Numbered from the stretch's first letter, positions 29,927 through 39,856 are shown. The stretch: DNA of 64,000 nt from CAVTYH01 sp963738835 (GCA_963738835.1 CAVTYH010000006.1:1-64000), one strand, 5' to 3'. The notes: generated by a model not told the origin, from the sequence alone. Translations and numbers: made by a program.

Positions 29927-31988
29927 CCGCGACGGACGATCTTATGTTTCAAATCAAGCGACTTGCCGTGAGAGGATTTCGCGGCTTTGCTGACCGCTGC
30001 GAATTCGTGTTTGGTGATCCTGTGACGATCCTATATGGAGGCAACCATCAAGGTAAAAGCTCGACATTGAATGCCATTGAGTGGTGTTTGTTCGGCGATG
30101 ACGCGATTGGCAAGGACACCGGTATCCGTGAGCGCAGTCGGCTGGATAATGGAAAACCGCTATTTAGCAAACATTGATGTTTGTGTGGAGTTGGAGTTAC
30201 ACGACGGCCAACAGCAGATACTTGTAGTGCGGACCAAGAAGAAGACAAAGGCGCAGGATCGAAAAGGAGCTAGTCGTAACGGTGGACAATACCGAGCCAG
30301 TTACTGATGACGAGGCCGAGAAAAAACTGGCGCAATTCTTTGGAACGTCGTTCCGCGATTTTATGACGACTACGTATCTGCACCAAGAAGCAATCCGTGA
30401 CATCCTCACGCAAGAGCCGCGACAACGCAACGATGCAATCGACCGCCTTCTTGGACTTACCGACTACAACAATTTGCTGACGGGAATCAAGGAAAGTCAA
30501 TTATCGCAGAAGCAGAGATCGCTTGCTGAAGCATTAAGCGGCTTTGAGAACAGCGTTGCGACGATCTTGACGACGCGCCAGAGAGCTGTCGACGAGGCAC
30601 GCCAACAAGCCCAAGGCGCGGGATTGAACACAGGACAAATGACAGCCAAAGGCGCAATTGCTGCCGCTGCTGACGCCAAAGGCGCGCTGGATAACTTCGT
30701 CCGAGAACTCGGGGGTGCTTTGAATCCTCTGGAGGTTCCCGACAATTGGAACGGACTCTCGGATTTCGCTGGTAGCGTCAAAAGGAGATTGTTCGGCTGC
30801 GTTCTGAATTGCCGGGTATTAAAGAACAAACCAGCCTTCAACAGAGAAAGGCAACAATCTCGGACCTACAAAACGCATATGAGCGGGCACTTGCACCGTT
30901 TGGTCTGGCGGAAAAATCTGTTGCCGCCTTGAACGAAAAAACCGGTGGTGACGCAAAGATTCAAACAGATTTGGATACGGCGGCCAGCTTGTTGCAGCAA
31001 AAGGAGAATGAGTTGCACGCTACCGGCGACAGGACAGCTTTGGTGCGAACTGGAATCGAACTTTTGGAGAAAGCAGACCCAGCAAAACTCGGCGGAAAGT
31101 GTCCCCTGTGCCACAATCAGGCGGATGGCTTATTGGAAAATCTGAAAGCCGAATGGGAAACAGAATTGGAAAAAATGGCCGGCCATATCAGTAACGAAAT
31201 CGTGGCGTTGAAGCAGCAGCAAAGACAACTTAATGAGTTACGCGAAAGTTTGAATACCGCTAAGGCGACCTATGAAAGAGTGAAACGAACGCTAGAGGCG
31301 AGTCGGGCAGCAATCAGTGAATTTCTTGGCAAAGAACTTACAGCTCAAGACGATCCAATCTCACTTCTAAAAGTTGACATGCGGTTGATTGACGAGCGAT
31401 TGAACCAAGTTAACCAGGCACTAAGAGATCGCCAGAATCAACTCACAGCCGTTGAGTAGAAATTGGAACCGATCAGTCAGATTGTCGCCATCCTCATCGC
31501 CGAGCAAAAAGTTGAAACGATTCAGGGGCTAGAGCAATCGCAAGAGTTCCAAGAGTTGGAAGCAATTAGCAATGGTTGCGCAGGATTTCGTCGAGGCAAT
31601 CCGACAAATTGAAGGGGCGGTCACCGGAGTGCTTGCTGATGAGGCGAAGGAAAAGATCGCAAGTGCGTCGGAGAAAATACAGGATTACTTCAATCGAATT
31701 GCAGAGCATCCCGCACTGCGGGCAATTCGGATCGACGTAGGATCAAAAAAGGTAACGGGCCAAAATGATTACAAGTTTTATGATGACCAGAGGCAGGAAA
31801 TCACACCCATTCTTTCTCAAGGGGACTATAACGCCTTGGCGCTGGCTATCTTCCTTGGTTTGGGTGTTGCGTCGGGTGACGCTGGAAAATTAGGGTTTCT
31901 AATGCTGGACGACCCTTCCCAAAGTCTGGCACCCGAACATCAACGGCGGTTGGTAAAGATCCTTGATGAAGTGAACGGTTACAGGCAC

Positions 31989-33661
31989 GAATGGCACTGC
32001 CGGCCTTGTAGTAGTATGGTAATCGCGCATTGCGATCGTCGCACCGCCCTGGCGATGCAAATTTTCTCGGTGAGCTGAAAGTCGTCGGCGGAGAAGCGCA
32101 AGTTGGCATGGTGGACGAGCCCTGCCTGATCTATGCTTTCCGCGGACGAGACCCTTCCTGGGATCGAGGCGGCTTGTGGACCAGGGAGGGTCTTTTGATG
32201 TCTTCTACCAACTTTGCGTCGGGAACGCTGTGGCGGTTTTCGTTAGTCTCACGATCGTTTCTGTCTCAGCCCGGACTGCCGTTTGCCGAGACGCTGCCGG
32301 AACAGCGCATCGAGCAGGCGTTCCTCGACGAACAAGTCGACTTTGCCAGTCCGCAGACCGACGAAGACGATGTCGTTTACACACCGGCGGTGACGTTGTG
32401 GGCCTTTCTGTCGCAGATGCTGCACGCGGAGGAGCGGCGCTCGTGTCTGGCGGCCGTGGCGCGCGTGGCGGTGTTGTGGGCCGCGTTGGGTAAGCAGGTC
32501 TGCGCGAGCAACAGCGGCGCGTATTGTCGGGCCCGTGCCAAGCTGACCGAGGGTGTGCTGGAGCGCCTGGCACGCGAACTGGCCAAGGAGTGCGAACAGT
32601 CCGTGCCCGAAGCGTGGCGGTGGTGCGGTCGACGTGTGCTCATCGGCGATGGGGCCACCCTCAGCCTGCCCGACACCCCAGCCAATCAAGCCAGCGATCC
32701 GCAACCTCCCACGCAGAAACCGGGTTTGGGTTTCCCGCTGGTGCGCCTGGTGGTGTTGTTCTCCCTGGCTACCGGGTTAATCCACGAAGTGGCGATGGGC
32801 CCCTATTCCGGCAAAGAGACTGGTGAGCCTGCGCTGTTGCGCGAATTGTTGGAACGCCTGAAAGCCGGTGACGTGCTGCTGGCCGATCGCTGCTACTGCG
32901 GTTGGTTCCTGATCGCGCTGCTGCAGGAATTCGGCGTGGACGTCGTGGTGCGTTTGCATCAGTTGCGAGAAGCCGACTTCCAGGCAGGTGAACGTCTGGG
33001 CAAAGGCGATCAGGTGGTCCAATGGCCGCGTCCCCCGAAGCCGGACTGGATGGACGATGCCACCTACGCGCAAATGCCTGAAAGCCTGCGCTTGCGCGAA
33101 GTGCAAGTGCGGGTGGCCGAACGAGGATTCCGAGTTCAATCGCTGGTGGTGGCGACCACACTCCTGGATTCCAGGGCCTATCCGGCGGACGAGTTGGCGA
33201 CACTCTATCGTCGCCGCTGGTTGGTGGAACTCGACCTGCGAACCCTCAAGTGCCCACTGAAGCTCGACGTCCTGCGGTGCAAGACGCCCGAGATGGCGCA
33301 CAAGGAGCTTCGCACCGGCCTGTTGGCGTACAACCTGATTCGACAGACCATGTTAGAAGCGGCGATGGCGGCCGAGCGTTCACCGCGCAACCTCGGCTTC
33401 ACCGTGGCGCTGCAGACGATTGCCGCAGCTTGGATGGTGGCAGTGATTACCCAAGAGCATCAGGAACTGCTGGTTCAACTTCGCTTGGAGCACATGGCCA
33501 GTCATCGCATTGGCAATCGGCCGAATCGGATCGAACCACGCGCCGTCAAACGACGTCCCAAGCCCCATAAGTTACTGACCGAGCCACGAGAACAATCGCG
33601 AGCACGATTGCTGGCCGGCCAGGCAACCTCAAACCCTACACCGTAAGCGGCAGTGCCATTC
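31989..33661 (+). mobile_element. IS4-family insertion sequence with intact transposase
   Basis: Terminal inverted repeats are GAATGGCACTGCCG (31989-32002) and its complement (33648-33661). An 11-bp direct repeat GTTACAGGCAC flanks the element (31978-31988 and 33662-33672), the size expected for IS4-family target duplication. The element is 1673 bp with one transposase gene. Identical flanking repeats and an open transposase frame indicate a recent insertion. It lies inside the 3' part of the Rad50-like ATPase gene. Confidence 0.93.
32198..33646 (+). CDS. IS4-family transposase
   Basis: A 482-residue DDE transposase. The catalytic Asp residues lie in 'VLIGDGATLSLPDT' and 'LLADRCYCGWFLIALL', and Glu lies in 'LYRRRWLVELDLRTLK', which fits the IS4 signature Y-(2)-R-(3)-E-(6)-K exactly. 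The start at 32198 ('MSSTNFASGTLWRF') follows an AGGGAGGG site. The frame extends upstream to the element's end but without a better start. No frameshift is visible, so the element may be active. The Lys/Arg-rich C-terminus ('RAVKRRPKPHKLL') probably helps DNA binding. Confidence 0.93.
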   Translation: MSSTNFASGTLWRFSLVSRSFLSQPGLPFAETLPEQRIEQAFLDEQVDFASPQTDEDDVVYTPAVTLWAFLSQMLHAEERRSCLAAVARVAVLWAALGKQVCASNSGAYCRARAKLTEGVLERLARELAKECEQSVPEAWRWCGRRVLIGDGATLSLPDTPANQASDPQPPTQKPGLGFPLVRLVVLFSLATGLIHEVAMGPYSGKETGEPALLRELLERLKAGDVLLADRCYCGWFLIALLQEFGVDVVVRLHQLREADFQAGERLGKGDQVVQWPRPPKPDWMDDATYAQMPESLRLREVQVRVAERGFRVQSLVVATTLLDSRAYPADELATLYRRRWLVELDLRTLKCPLKLDVLRCKTPEMAHKELRTGLLAYNLIRQTMLEAAMAAERSPRNLGFTVALQTIAAAWMVAVITQEHQELLVQLRLEHMASHRIGNRPNRIEPRAVKRRPKPHKLLTEPREQSRARLLAGQATSNPTP

Positions 33662-33794
33662 GTTACAGGCACCTTGTCATTTCGACGATGGACGACGCCT
33701 TCCACAGTCTTTTAATTGACGGGTTAACACATATGAAGAAGACTTTCACGTACTCCGATTGGAGCCCTTCCAACGGCCCCACGGTCCGCTGCTA

Positions 33795-34312
33795 ATGAAT
33801 GTCAAAGTCTACTCCGCCTTGTCACAGTTGCACGCACAGCACGGACCGCGCGAGTTCGGCAAGATTGCGCAAAAAGTGCTGGCAATCGCATACCTACAGG
33901 CCGGTTATAACCACGTTGTCGAACGGGCAGTGCAGGGCGTCGATATCGATGCGGCCAATGTTGCCGGGATGAAGTTCGCGACGGAGGTAAAAACTATTGT
34001 AGCCTTGGAAATCGGTTACGAATCCAAAGACGAAATCGGTCTTAATCGCCGTGCCGTAGACGGTTATAAGCCGGTACTCGCATGCCTTTGGCTGTCACCG
34101 CTGTCGAACTGGATGTTCGGAGAAGCTAATCTGTTGCGCGTCGGGCTTTTAACGCAAGACCACGTTCGACCTTACCGTTTGCGCGATCTCGAACAGCAAG
34201 TAGTGCCGCACTTCGATCGCACACTTCTCGAAAATTTCGAGGGAATTGCGTCCGGGCGCAGGGCTATTTGGATGGTGTCTTGCGTAAACTCGGGGCAGAG
34301 CTAATCGAGTGA
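33795..34312 (+). CDS. Probable PD-(D/E)XK nuclease, third gene of the ATPase operon
   Basis: About 172 residues. The N-terminal helix 'HGPREFGKIAQKVLAIAYLQ' precedes 'GYNHVVERAVQGVDIDAAN' and 'MKFATEVKTIVALE'. This gives an Asp followed after about 13 residues by an E-V-K triad, the PD-(D/E)XK nuclease core as in Mrr-like and restriction endonucleases. The ATG at 33795 shares a base with the reconstructed ATPase stop (TAATG). As sequenced, the frame ends at 34304 with 'RRAIWMVSCVNSGQS'. One missing base near 34250 would instead give 'QGYLDGVLRKLGAELIE' ending at 34310-34312, a more natural C-terminus. A role as DNA-cutting effector with the Rad50-like ATPase is inferred. Confidence 0.68.
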
Positions 34313-34337
34313 TCGTCTAAAACAAATCTGGGCAGCG

Positions 34338-37300
34338 TCACTTACTCACCTCCGGCGGTGTGTCCCAATCGGTGAGTTGGGCTTGAATTTCGTCCCACGT
34401 GAGCCGGACCCAGGGGAGGTTGTCCAGAGAATCGGCGGAAGGATTCCACGTGCGTGTGCCGGAGGTGACGTGGTCCACTTCTTCTTCCAAGCCTTCCAGC
34501 CAGTCGGGCACGTCAAGGCCCGCGCCGCACGGTTCTTGCGCCAATTCGCCGGCTTCTTGTTCCAAGAGCGCGAAGGCCGCGGGAGGCCAGCCGTTGCGAG
34601 CTTCTTCAGCGGCGGGAGCGACCAAGGCTCGCACACGGTCGATGGCCAGCGGTCGCACAAAGCGTTCGGCCAAGCGGTCGGCCACTGTCGATAATCGCAT
34701 GGCGTATTGAGTTTGCAGATCGGTAAGCCGGCGAAGCTGCTGATCGGAGGCATCGGCGGTACGTTCGGCCATCGCGCGCCGCCACAATTCGGCAGCGCCA
34801 CTGCAGCCGCGTCGCACCAGCACTTCGTGAGCCATCATCACCGGGCGCAGATTCCAATGGATGCGTTCGTAGCCGACTTTCACGCGCAAAAAATCGAGCA
34901 GCGCGTACAGCATTTCACCGCGATCGGACTGCGTGGTTGTGGCGTTGTAATCGCGGTACTCGGCATAGTTTTCGACGATGGCTTCGATGATCAGCGATAA
35001 GTGCCGTTTGGCTTCAGCCCGCGACAGGCCGTGATCTAGCTCCCGCACCAGCAGCAGTTGCTCGGTCGCTTCATGGTCGTCGACGAGCCGTTCGAGCCAG
35101 ACATCGATGCCCTGGTGCAAGATCGCCCGCAGGTTGCCCAGGTGAAAAAACTGTTGCGTGAACAAATCGTGGCCGTAGCGCTCGATGAACTTCACCAGTT
35201 CTTGCCAGGCTTTGGGTGAAACGACGCGCTCCAACACCGTAAGCCGCAAAGTACGGCTGTGCGTGAGCCATTCGGAGAGCAGCGATTCGGTGACTTGCTG
35301 CAGGCAATCAATGAGTTGGGCGTCGATGGCGGGATCGGAAGGATGAAGGGGTGAAGGGGTGAAGGGGTGAAGGGGTGATTGTGGTTCTGGTTTTTGCTTG
35401 CTTTCTCCCTTCTGCTTTCTGCCTTTTGCCGTCTTCCTTCCCCAACCGAGCGACGATTCGACCATGCTTTCCACAATCGATTTGAAGCCGATTTCAAACA
35501 GTCGATCGAATTCCGTCACGGCGCCGGCCCCTTGCGGGTGATCTTTTTCCATCGCGCGGGCGACTCGCAGCAGCTGACATGTTTCGCTGAGCAAGCCCAA
35601 CCGCGGCAGACGGCCCAGTAGTTCGCGGATGCTTTGCTGCATGCCGCGTGTGGCGGCAATTCTGCGCGCGTCGCCGCCACGAGCCAGCGGCACATACAGC
35701 AATGGCTGAAGGGCGACTTCCGCCAGAAAAACTCCCCAATGCTTTTTGACTGCTGCGACATTGCCCTGCAATACCGCTGACCACAGGGCGATGGTTTCCG
35801 GCCCGGCCACCGCAGATGCTGGATCCAGTTGGGGGCGGCGTTGCCGTGCCTCGGGTTGTGTCGTCGCCAGCAGCAATTCGGCTTCCATGTTGGCGGCGAT
35901 CGTGGCGATGACTTTTTCGAGAATCGTCTCGCGCACCAATCGCCGGCGATCGTAATCGAGCAAGGCATCGTAACTGGCCGACGTGGCGGGAATAGGATGG
36001 CGGCCAATTGTGGCTGCGAGTTTCAAAAGTTGTTGCCGATTGGAGGCGGCTTCCGAGAGCCACTCGGCCGGCGAGCCCGCAGATTGCGCTGCCATTTTCC
36101 ACAGCGCCGCCAACATGGCCTGAAATGCCAGACGGCCGGAAAGTCGCTGCTGTTCGTCGTCAAGTTCATCGTTCGAGTCGCCGGCCGTGGGAACTTCCAG
36201 CATGTCAGCATCGATGTCGTCGGCCGTGCTGTCGCGGTAGACCATGCTTTCGTAAGCGGCGCCGAACAGATCTTCTTCATCTTCCATCTCGGTGTCATCA
36301 TTGCCGGTATCTTCGACCGTCTCGAATTTCCGCGAATGATTTTCGCCGTTCACCGATTCGCCCGGCTGCCAATCGGGAACTTCCCAGTAAATGCCGGCGT
36401 TAGCTTCGAGGTAGTCAAAAAACTTGGCGATAAGGGTTTGGTTTCGGTCTCCCTCGGGTCTCGCCTTTCTATCTCCCTCTCCCTTTGAGAGAGGGTTGGG
36501 GTGAAGGTGCTGATCGTCGACATTACCTGCACCCTCTCCCCCGGCCCCTCTCTCAGAGGGCGAGGAGAGGGCCGTCTGCATCCAGCGGACGGCCAGGGCG
36601 TAAAAACTTCGCGGGCCTTCGTCAAGACGCACGCTTTCCGATTCGCTCAGCCAGTGCATCAAGAGGGCCATCGCCGCCAGTAGATCGGGCTTGTCGAGCA
36701 GCACTTCAATGACACGGCCATAAGCCTGCGGCGAATCGAACTCTTCAGCGTGCGGTTGCCAAAATGCCACGCTGCCGGCGGCTTCTCCAGCTTTGTTCCA
36801 TGCCGCCAATGCGGAAGCAACACGCCCGGCTGCCGCGTACGCTTCCTGGCCAGAGATGTGTTTGATACTGCCGATAGACGTTGTCGCAAACTTGTCCCAC
36901 CATTCGACTCGTTTGCGGAATGCGGCCGGCAACTTTTTTTGCAAGTCGGCGTTTTCTGCCGTTGCTGCTTCGTGCCACAGCCGGGCATAGAGGGCGAAAA
37001 TTTGTTCGACGAGATCTAACAGCTCGTCGACGCGCGGATCGGGAATGCTGTTCTCGACTGCGGGGAACAGACTGAATTGCCCGCCGAAGCCGAGGATGTT
37101 CCAAGGATCGACCACCGCACCGCACTGAATCGCGCGGTGCAGCAAATCTTCGACCTGCGGCAGCACTGCGAACGCGTCAGACAGCCGGCCGGAATCGGCC
37201 TCGCGATGTCCGGCGGTTAGCAGGCATTGAATTTGGCAAACCATCCGCGCCGAAGCAGCCGGCACAATCGCTGCCTGACGCATGGCCGCCTCGGGGAAGC

Positions 37301-38459
37301 CTAACCGTGCAAACAGCAAGGCCAGCGCCGTGTGCTGCATTTGCAATGCACGCAGGCGGGCCAATTCGCCATTCAAATGCTGTCGTGCGCCGGCAAATGG
37401 CTGCCGCCGGGCCGCGGCTTCCGCTTCCAATCGTGCACGATGCTCGCCGCTGGCTTTGGCAAATAGCTGCTGATAAAACTCGTCCCGATATTTTGCGATT
37501 CGCGGCAGCAGCGTGGCGAGTGAAACTGTGGAATCGTGCATTTCCGGCCCGCTGCCGCTGGTGCCGGCGGACATCAAGATTGTGCCGGCCAAAACGGCGC
37601 CAGCTTCGAACAGCAATTGCTCGCGCGGAAGATTGGTGGTCTGCTCTACGCGAGCTAACACGGCATCGAGCGTGCATTGCTGAATCACAAACCGGCGATA
37701 GTGACCCTTGTTGTCGATCAAGTGCGGGTCCCACTGGCCGAAGTGATAGTTCGGCCGGCGATTGACCGGATGATTGAAATCGTACGCCCGCGGATCGAAC
37801 GCTAGTTCGTCGAGCAACTCTGGATCGAAGCAGGCGGCTTCGAGCAACTGGCGATCGGTGTTGCGCAAGATCGTTAGCGTCTGCTCGACCAAGTCATGAT
37901 ATTTTCCAACCGCTGCGCCAGCCCCGGCCACAAACAACGGCACTGGGCGAACTCGTTCATGGGCATACGGCTCGTGCTTGTGAGTTTCGAGCACCGGCAC
38001 CGGTCGATGACCGAGAAAATCGTTCAGCCGCGTGAGCGCACCGGTCACGATGCGCTCGGTTTCATCCCACGGGCCACCTTCACTCAAAATTGTTTCTGCC
38101 ACACGACCGACGAACAGTGGGCGGAATAAATCCCCCTCGGTCTGATGAAAGAGCAGGTCGCGGTGAAATTCCCGATAAGCAGGTAGTGCTTCGTCGAACA
38201 GAATCTTCAAAACGGACCGCGCTTGGTCGGCATCGCGAAATGCGGCCGAACTGGCCGATAGTTCGTCGAGCTTCTTGCCAAGCAACTGTCGGGCAACTTG
38301 CCACGATGGCTTCGGCTGCCCATCGGCCACTTCGATTGCACCCCAAAGTTCGTTCAAACCCCGCAGGAATTTGGGGTCGCTGACGCCGGAAGAAAAATTC
38401 AGATAGCCCAAAATCTCTTGTAAACCGGCCGGATCAGCGATTTTGATCGGCAGTGTCAT
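34338..38459 (-). CDS. Large conserved-looking protein of unknown function (1373 residues)
   Basis: It starts 'MTLPIKIADPAGLQEILGYL' at 38459. It is long, mostly alpha-helical and without signal peptide, obvious membrane segment or nucleotide-binding motif. Trp/His-rich segments ('NRRPNYHFGQWDPHLIDNKG') and several Ala-rich helices suggest tandem helical repeats. Two stretches are translated interspersed repeats: residues about 629-662 (family A pair, 'SSPSERGAGGEGAG' and 'LHPNPLSKGEGD') and about 1026-1050 (family B, 'SPLHPFTPSPLHPSDP', next to a Lys-rich run). An acidic stretch with 'DDTEMEDEEDLFG' lies near residue 715. The gene is open for 4.1 kb with no indel, unlike most neighbours. It ends 26 bp from the nuclease gene, convergent with it. 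Confidence 0.7.
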   Translation of the reverse strand: MTLPIKIADPAGLQEILGYLNFSSGVSDPKFLRGLNELWGAIEVADGQPKPSWQVARQLLGKKLDELSASSAAFRDADQARSVLKILFDEALPAYREFHRDLLFHQTEGDLFRPLFVGRVAETILSEGGPWDETERIVTGALTRLNDFLGHRPVPVLETHKHEPYAHERVRPVPLFVAGAGAAVGKYHDLVEQTLTILRNTDRQLLEAACFDPELLDELAFDPRAYDFNHPVNRRPNYHFGQWDPHLIDNKGHYRRFVIQQCTLDAVLARVEQTTNLPREQLLFEAGAVLAGTILMSAGTSGSGPEMHDSTVSLATLLPRIAKYRDEFYQQLFAKASGEHRARLEAEAAARRQPFAGARQHLNGELARLRALQMQHTALALLFARLGFPEAAMRQAAIVPAASARMVCQIQCLLTAGHREADSGRLSDAFAVLPQVEDLLHRAIQCGAVVDPWNILGFGGQFSLFPAVENSIPDPRVDELLDLVEQIFALYARLWHEAATAENADLQKKLPAAFRKRVEWWDKFATTSIGSIKHISGQEAYAAAGRVASALAAWNKAGEAAGSVAFWQPHAEEFDSPQAYGRVIEVLLDKPDLLAAMALLMHWLSESESVRLDEGPRSFYALAVRWMQTALSSPSERGAGGEGAGNVDDQHLHPNPLSKGEGDRKARPEGDRNQTLIAKFFDYLEANAGIYWEVPDWQPGESVNGENHSRKFETVEDTGNDDTEMEDEEDLFGAAYESMVYRDSTADDIDADMLEVPTAGDSNDELDDEQQRLSGRLAFQAMLAALWKMAAQSAGSPAEWLSEAASNRQQLLKLAATIGRHPIPATSASYDALLDYDRRRLVRETILEKVIATIAANMEAELLLATTQPEARQRRPQLDPASAVAGPETIALWSAVLQGNVAAVKKHWGVFLAEVALQPLLYVPLARGGDARRIAATRGMQQSIRELLGRLPRLGLLSETCQLLRVARAMEKDHPQGAGAVTEFDRLFEIGFKSIVESMVESSLGWGRKTAKGRKQKGESKQKPEPQSPLHPFTPSPLHPSDPAIDAQLIDCLQQVTESLLSEWLTHSRTLRLTVLERVVSPKAWQELVKFIERYGHDLFTQQFFHLGNLRAILHQGIDVWLERLVDDHEATEQLLLVRELDHGLSRAEAKRHLSLIIEAIVENYAEYRDYNATTTQSDRGEMLYALLDFLRVKVGYERIHWNLRPVMMAHEVLVRRGCSGAAELWRRAMAERTADASDQQLRRLTDLQTQYAMRLSTVADRLAERFVRPLAIDRVRALVAPAAEEARNGWPPAAFALLEQEAGELAQEPCGAGLDVPDWLEGLEEEVDHVTSGTRTWNPSADSLDNLPWVRLTWDEIQAQLTDWDTPPEVSK
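35341..35380. repeat. Family B tandem repeat inside a coding sequence
   Basis: Four and a half GGGTGAAG-type 8-bp units in tandem, translated on the minus strand as SPLHPFTPSPLHP within the 1373-residue protein. It is followed at 35400-35440 by a TTCTGCTTTCTGCC word repeat. Confidence 0.85.
36473..36571. repeat. Family A repeat pair inside a coding sequence
   Basis: Copies at 36473-36507 and 36530-36571 are translated in frame within the 1373-residue protein. Confidence 0.85.
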
Positions 38460-38646
38460 AAGAGCGGCATTGCAGGCGGCGGCGGTTGATTGGGAAGCGC
38501 ACAAAATCAGGGCCGACCACAGCTTAGAACGTAGTCCCGAAGTGGTCTAGCGCCCCAAGCTGGACGCTATCAGGCGGCTCGGGCGGCAATTATCATGAAA
38601 GGGACGTTTCGCCGCGCTTGTCATCTGCACCAAGGTCACACTTGCC

Positions 38647-39856
38647 ATGATCCGCTCCAAATTTTGCGTCACGATCGTCGTTATCCTGGTCTTGTCGATG
38701 GCACGCGGTATGAGTGCTCAATCGCACGATGTGCCGCTGATTCCGCGAACCGTGGCCGAGCAATCCGGTTTGGTTCGCGCTTGGTACACACAAGTGCCGC
38801 TGGATCCGGCTAGATCGAAAATCACCAGCATCCACAACTATGCTGGCTTGGTGCTGGTGGTAACCGATGAAGGCATGCTGCACGTCATCGATGCCGAAAC
38901 CGGCTTGCTGCGTTGGTCGTTTCAGGCGGGCAACCGCCATACTTTGACGTTGGCTGCGGGTGCGAATGCCACTCACGTGGCGGTCGCCAACACCTCGACG
39001 CTGTTTGTGCTCGATCGCGCCAGTGGCAATCTGATTTACCAGCGGCAACCAAGCGGCACACCGGAGCGTGGGCCTGTGCTTTCAGATCATCACGTGATTT
39101 TGCCGCTGGTCAAAGGGCCGCTGGAAGTTTATCCGCTGTCGGACGCGGAAAAGACGCTAACCCCCAGCTATTTGCCTTCGGCGGGACGCGTGATTGGGCA
39201 CGCATCGGCGTCGGGCATTGAAATTGCTTGGGCTGGCGATTTGAATCGCATTCGCGCATCAGTTTGCCGATTTGGGAGCCGACTTCGATTCGGCCGTCGG
39301 CGATGGCATCAGCACCGGGCCGACCATTTTTGCGCCGAACGTGTACATCGGCACCGAAGGCGGATATTTGATCGCCTTCGACGCACAGCGGGGAGACGAA
39401 CGCTGGAAATTCGCGGCCGGCTCGCCGATCAAAATCGTGCCGATCGCCACGGGACCGGTGGTCTACGTGCTGGCGCAAGACGGTGGGATGTTCGCCGTGC
39501 GCAGCGACAACGGGGCGCAAATTTGGTCGTCTCCCGATCCGGCCCAGTTTGTCTCGGCCAGCCCCGAGCGGGTTTACACAATCGATCGTTTCGGCCGCCT
39601 TGCAATTCTCGATGCGAAGACCGGCGCCCGTGTGGGCACCATGCCGTTGCCGCAGTTGATCAAGCCGTTGGTGAACGACCTGAGCGATCGATTACTGCTG
39701 TATACCGACCGCGGATTCATCCAGTGTCTGCACGAACCGAAGCTCACCGAACCGAAGATGTATTATGCCCCGCCTGCGCCGTTGAAACCCAATAGCTCGG
39801 CAGCCCCGGCGAAGCCAGCGGAAGCCGCGCTGGCGGAACCCGCAGCGGCATCATGA
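38647..39856 (+). CDS. Secreted PQQ-like beta-propeller protein, one frameshift
   Basis: About 403 residues with a signal peptide ('FCVTIVVILVLSMARGMSA') and repeated blades of the PQQ/quinoprotein type: 'GLVLVVTDEGMLHVIDAETG' followed by 'LLRWSFQAG', 'TLFVLDRASGNLIYQ', 'GGYLIAFDAQRGDERWKFAA' and 'RLAILDAKTGARVG'. The frame changes near 39250: 'IEIAWAGDLN' continues one base out as 'AFAHQFADLGADFDSAVGDG'. The C-terminus is Ala/Pro/Glu-rich. Catalytic residues of true quinoprotein dehydrogenases were not found, so a binding or scaffold role is more likely. It is divergent from the 1373-residue gene. Confidence 0.8.

Larger units (their letters stand above)
29944..33795 (+). pseudogene. Rad50/SbcC-like zinc-hook ATPase, split by IS4 insertion and frameshifted
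   Basis: An SMC-type ABC ATPase of about 720 residues before disruption. It has the N-terminal lobe 'MFQIKRLAVRGFRGF' with Walker A 'LYGGNHQGKSSTLNAIEW', then 'YLHQEAIRDILTQEPRQRND' as in Rad50, coiled coils flanking a zinc hook 'GGKCPLCHNQ', signature 'ILSQGDYNALALAIFLGL' and Walker B/D-loop 'LGFLMLDDPSQSLAPEHQRR'. Frame changes lie near 30160, 30260, 30790 and 31565, and an in-frame TAG at 31457-31459 interrupts the second coiled coil. The IS4 element (31989-33661) sits just after 'VKILDEVNGYRH'. Removing it with one 11-bp repeat continues the frame as 'LVISTMDDAFHSLLIDGL' (H-loop region) to a TAA at 33793-33795, which overlaps the nuclease ATG. Confidence 0.88.

Noticed and set aside
31457..31459. 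TAG in the ATPase as a recoded codon
   Set aside because: No sign of stop-codon recoding in other genes. The surrounding gene has several frame changes, so nonsense change or base error is simpler.
35341..35380. Tandem 8-bp units as a CRISPR array
   Set aside because: Units are too short, have no spacers and are translated in frame inside a gene. No cas gene is present.
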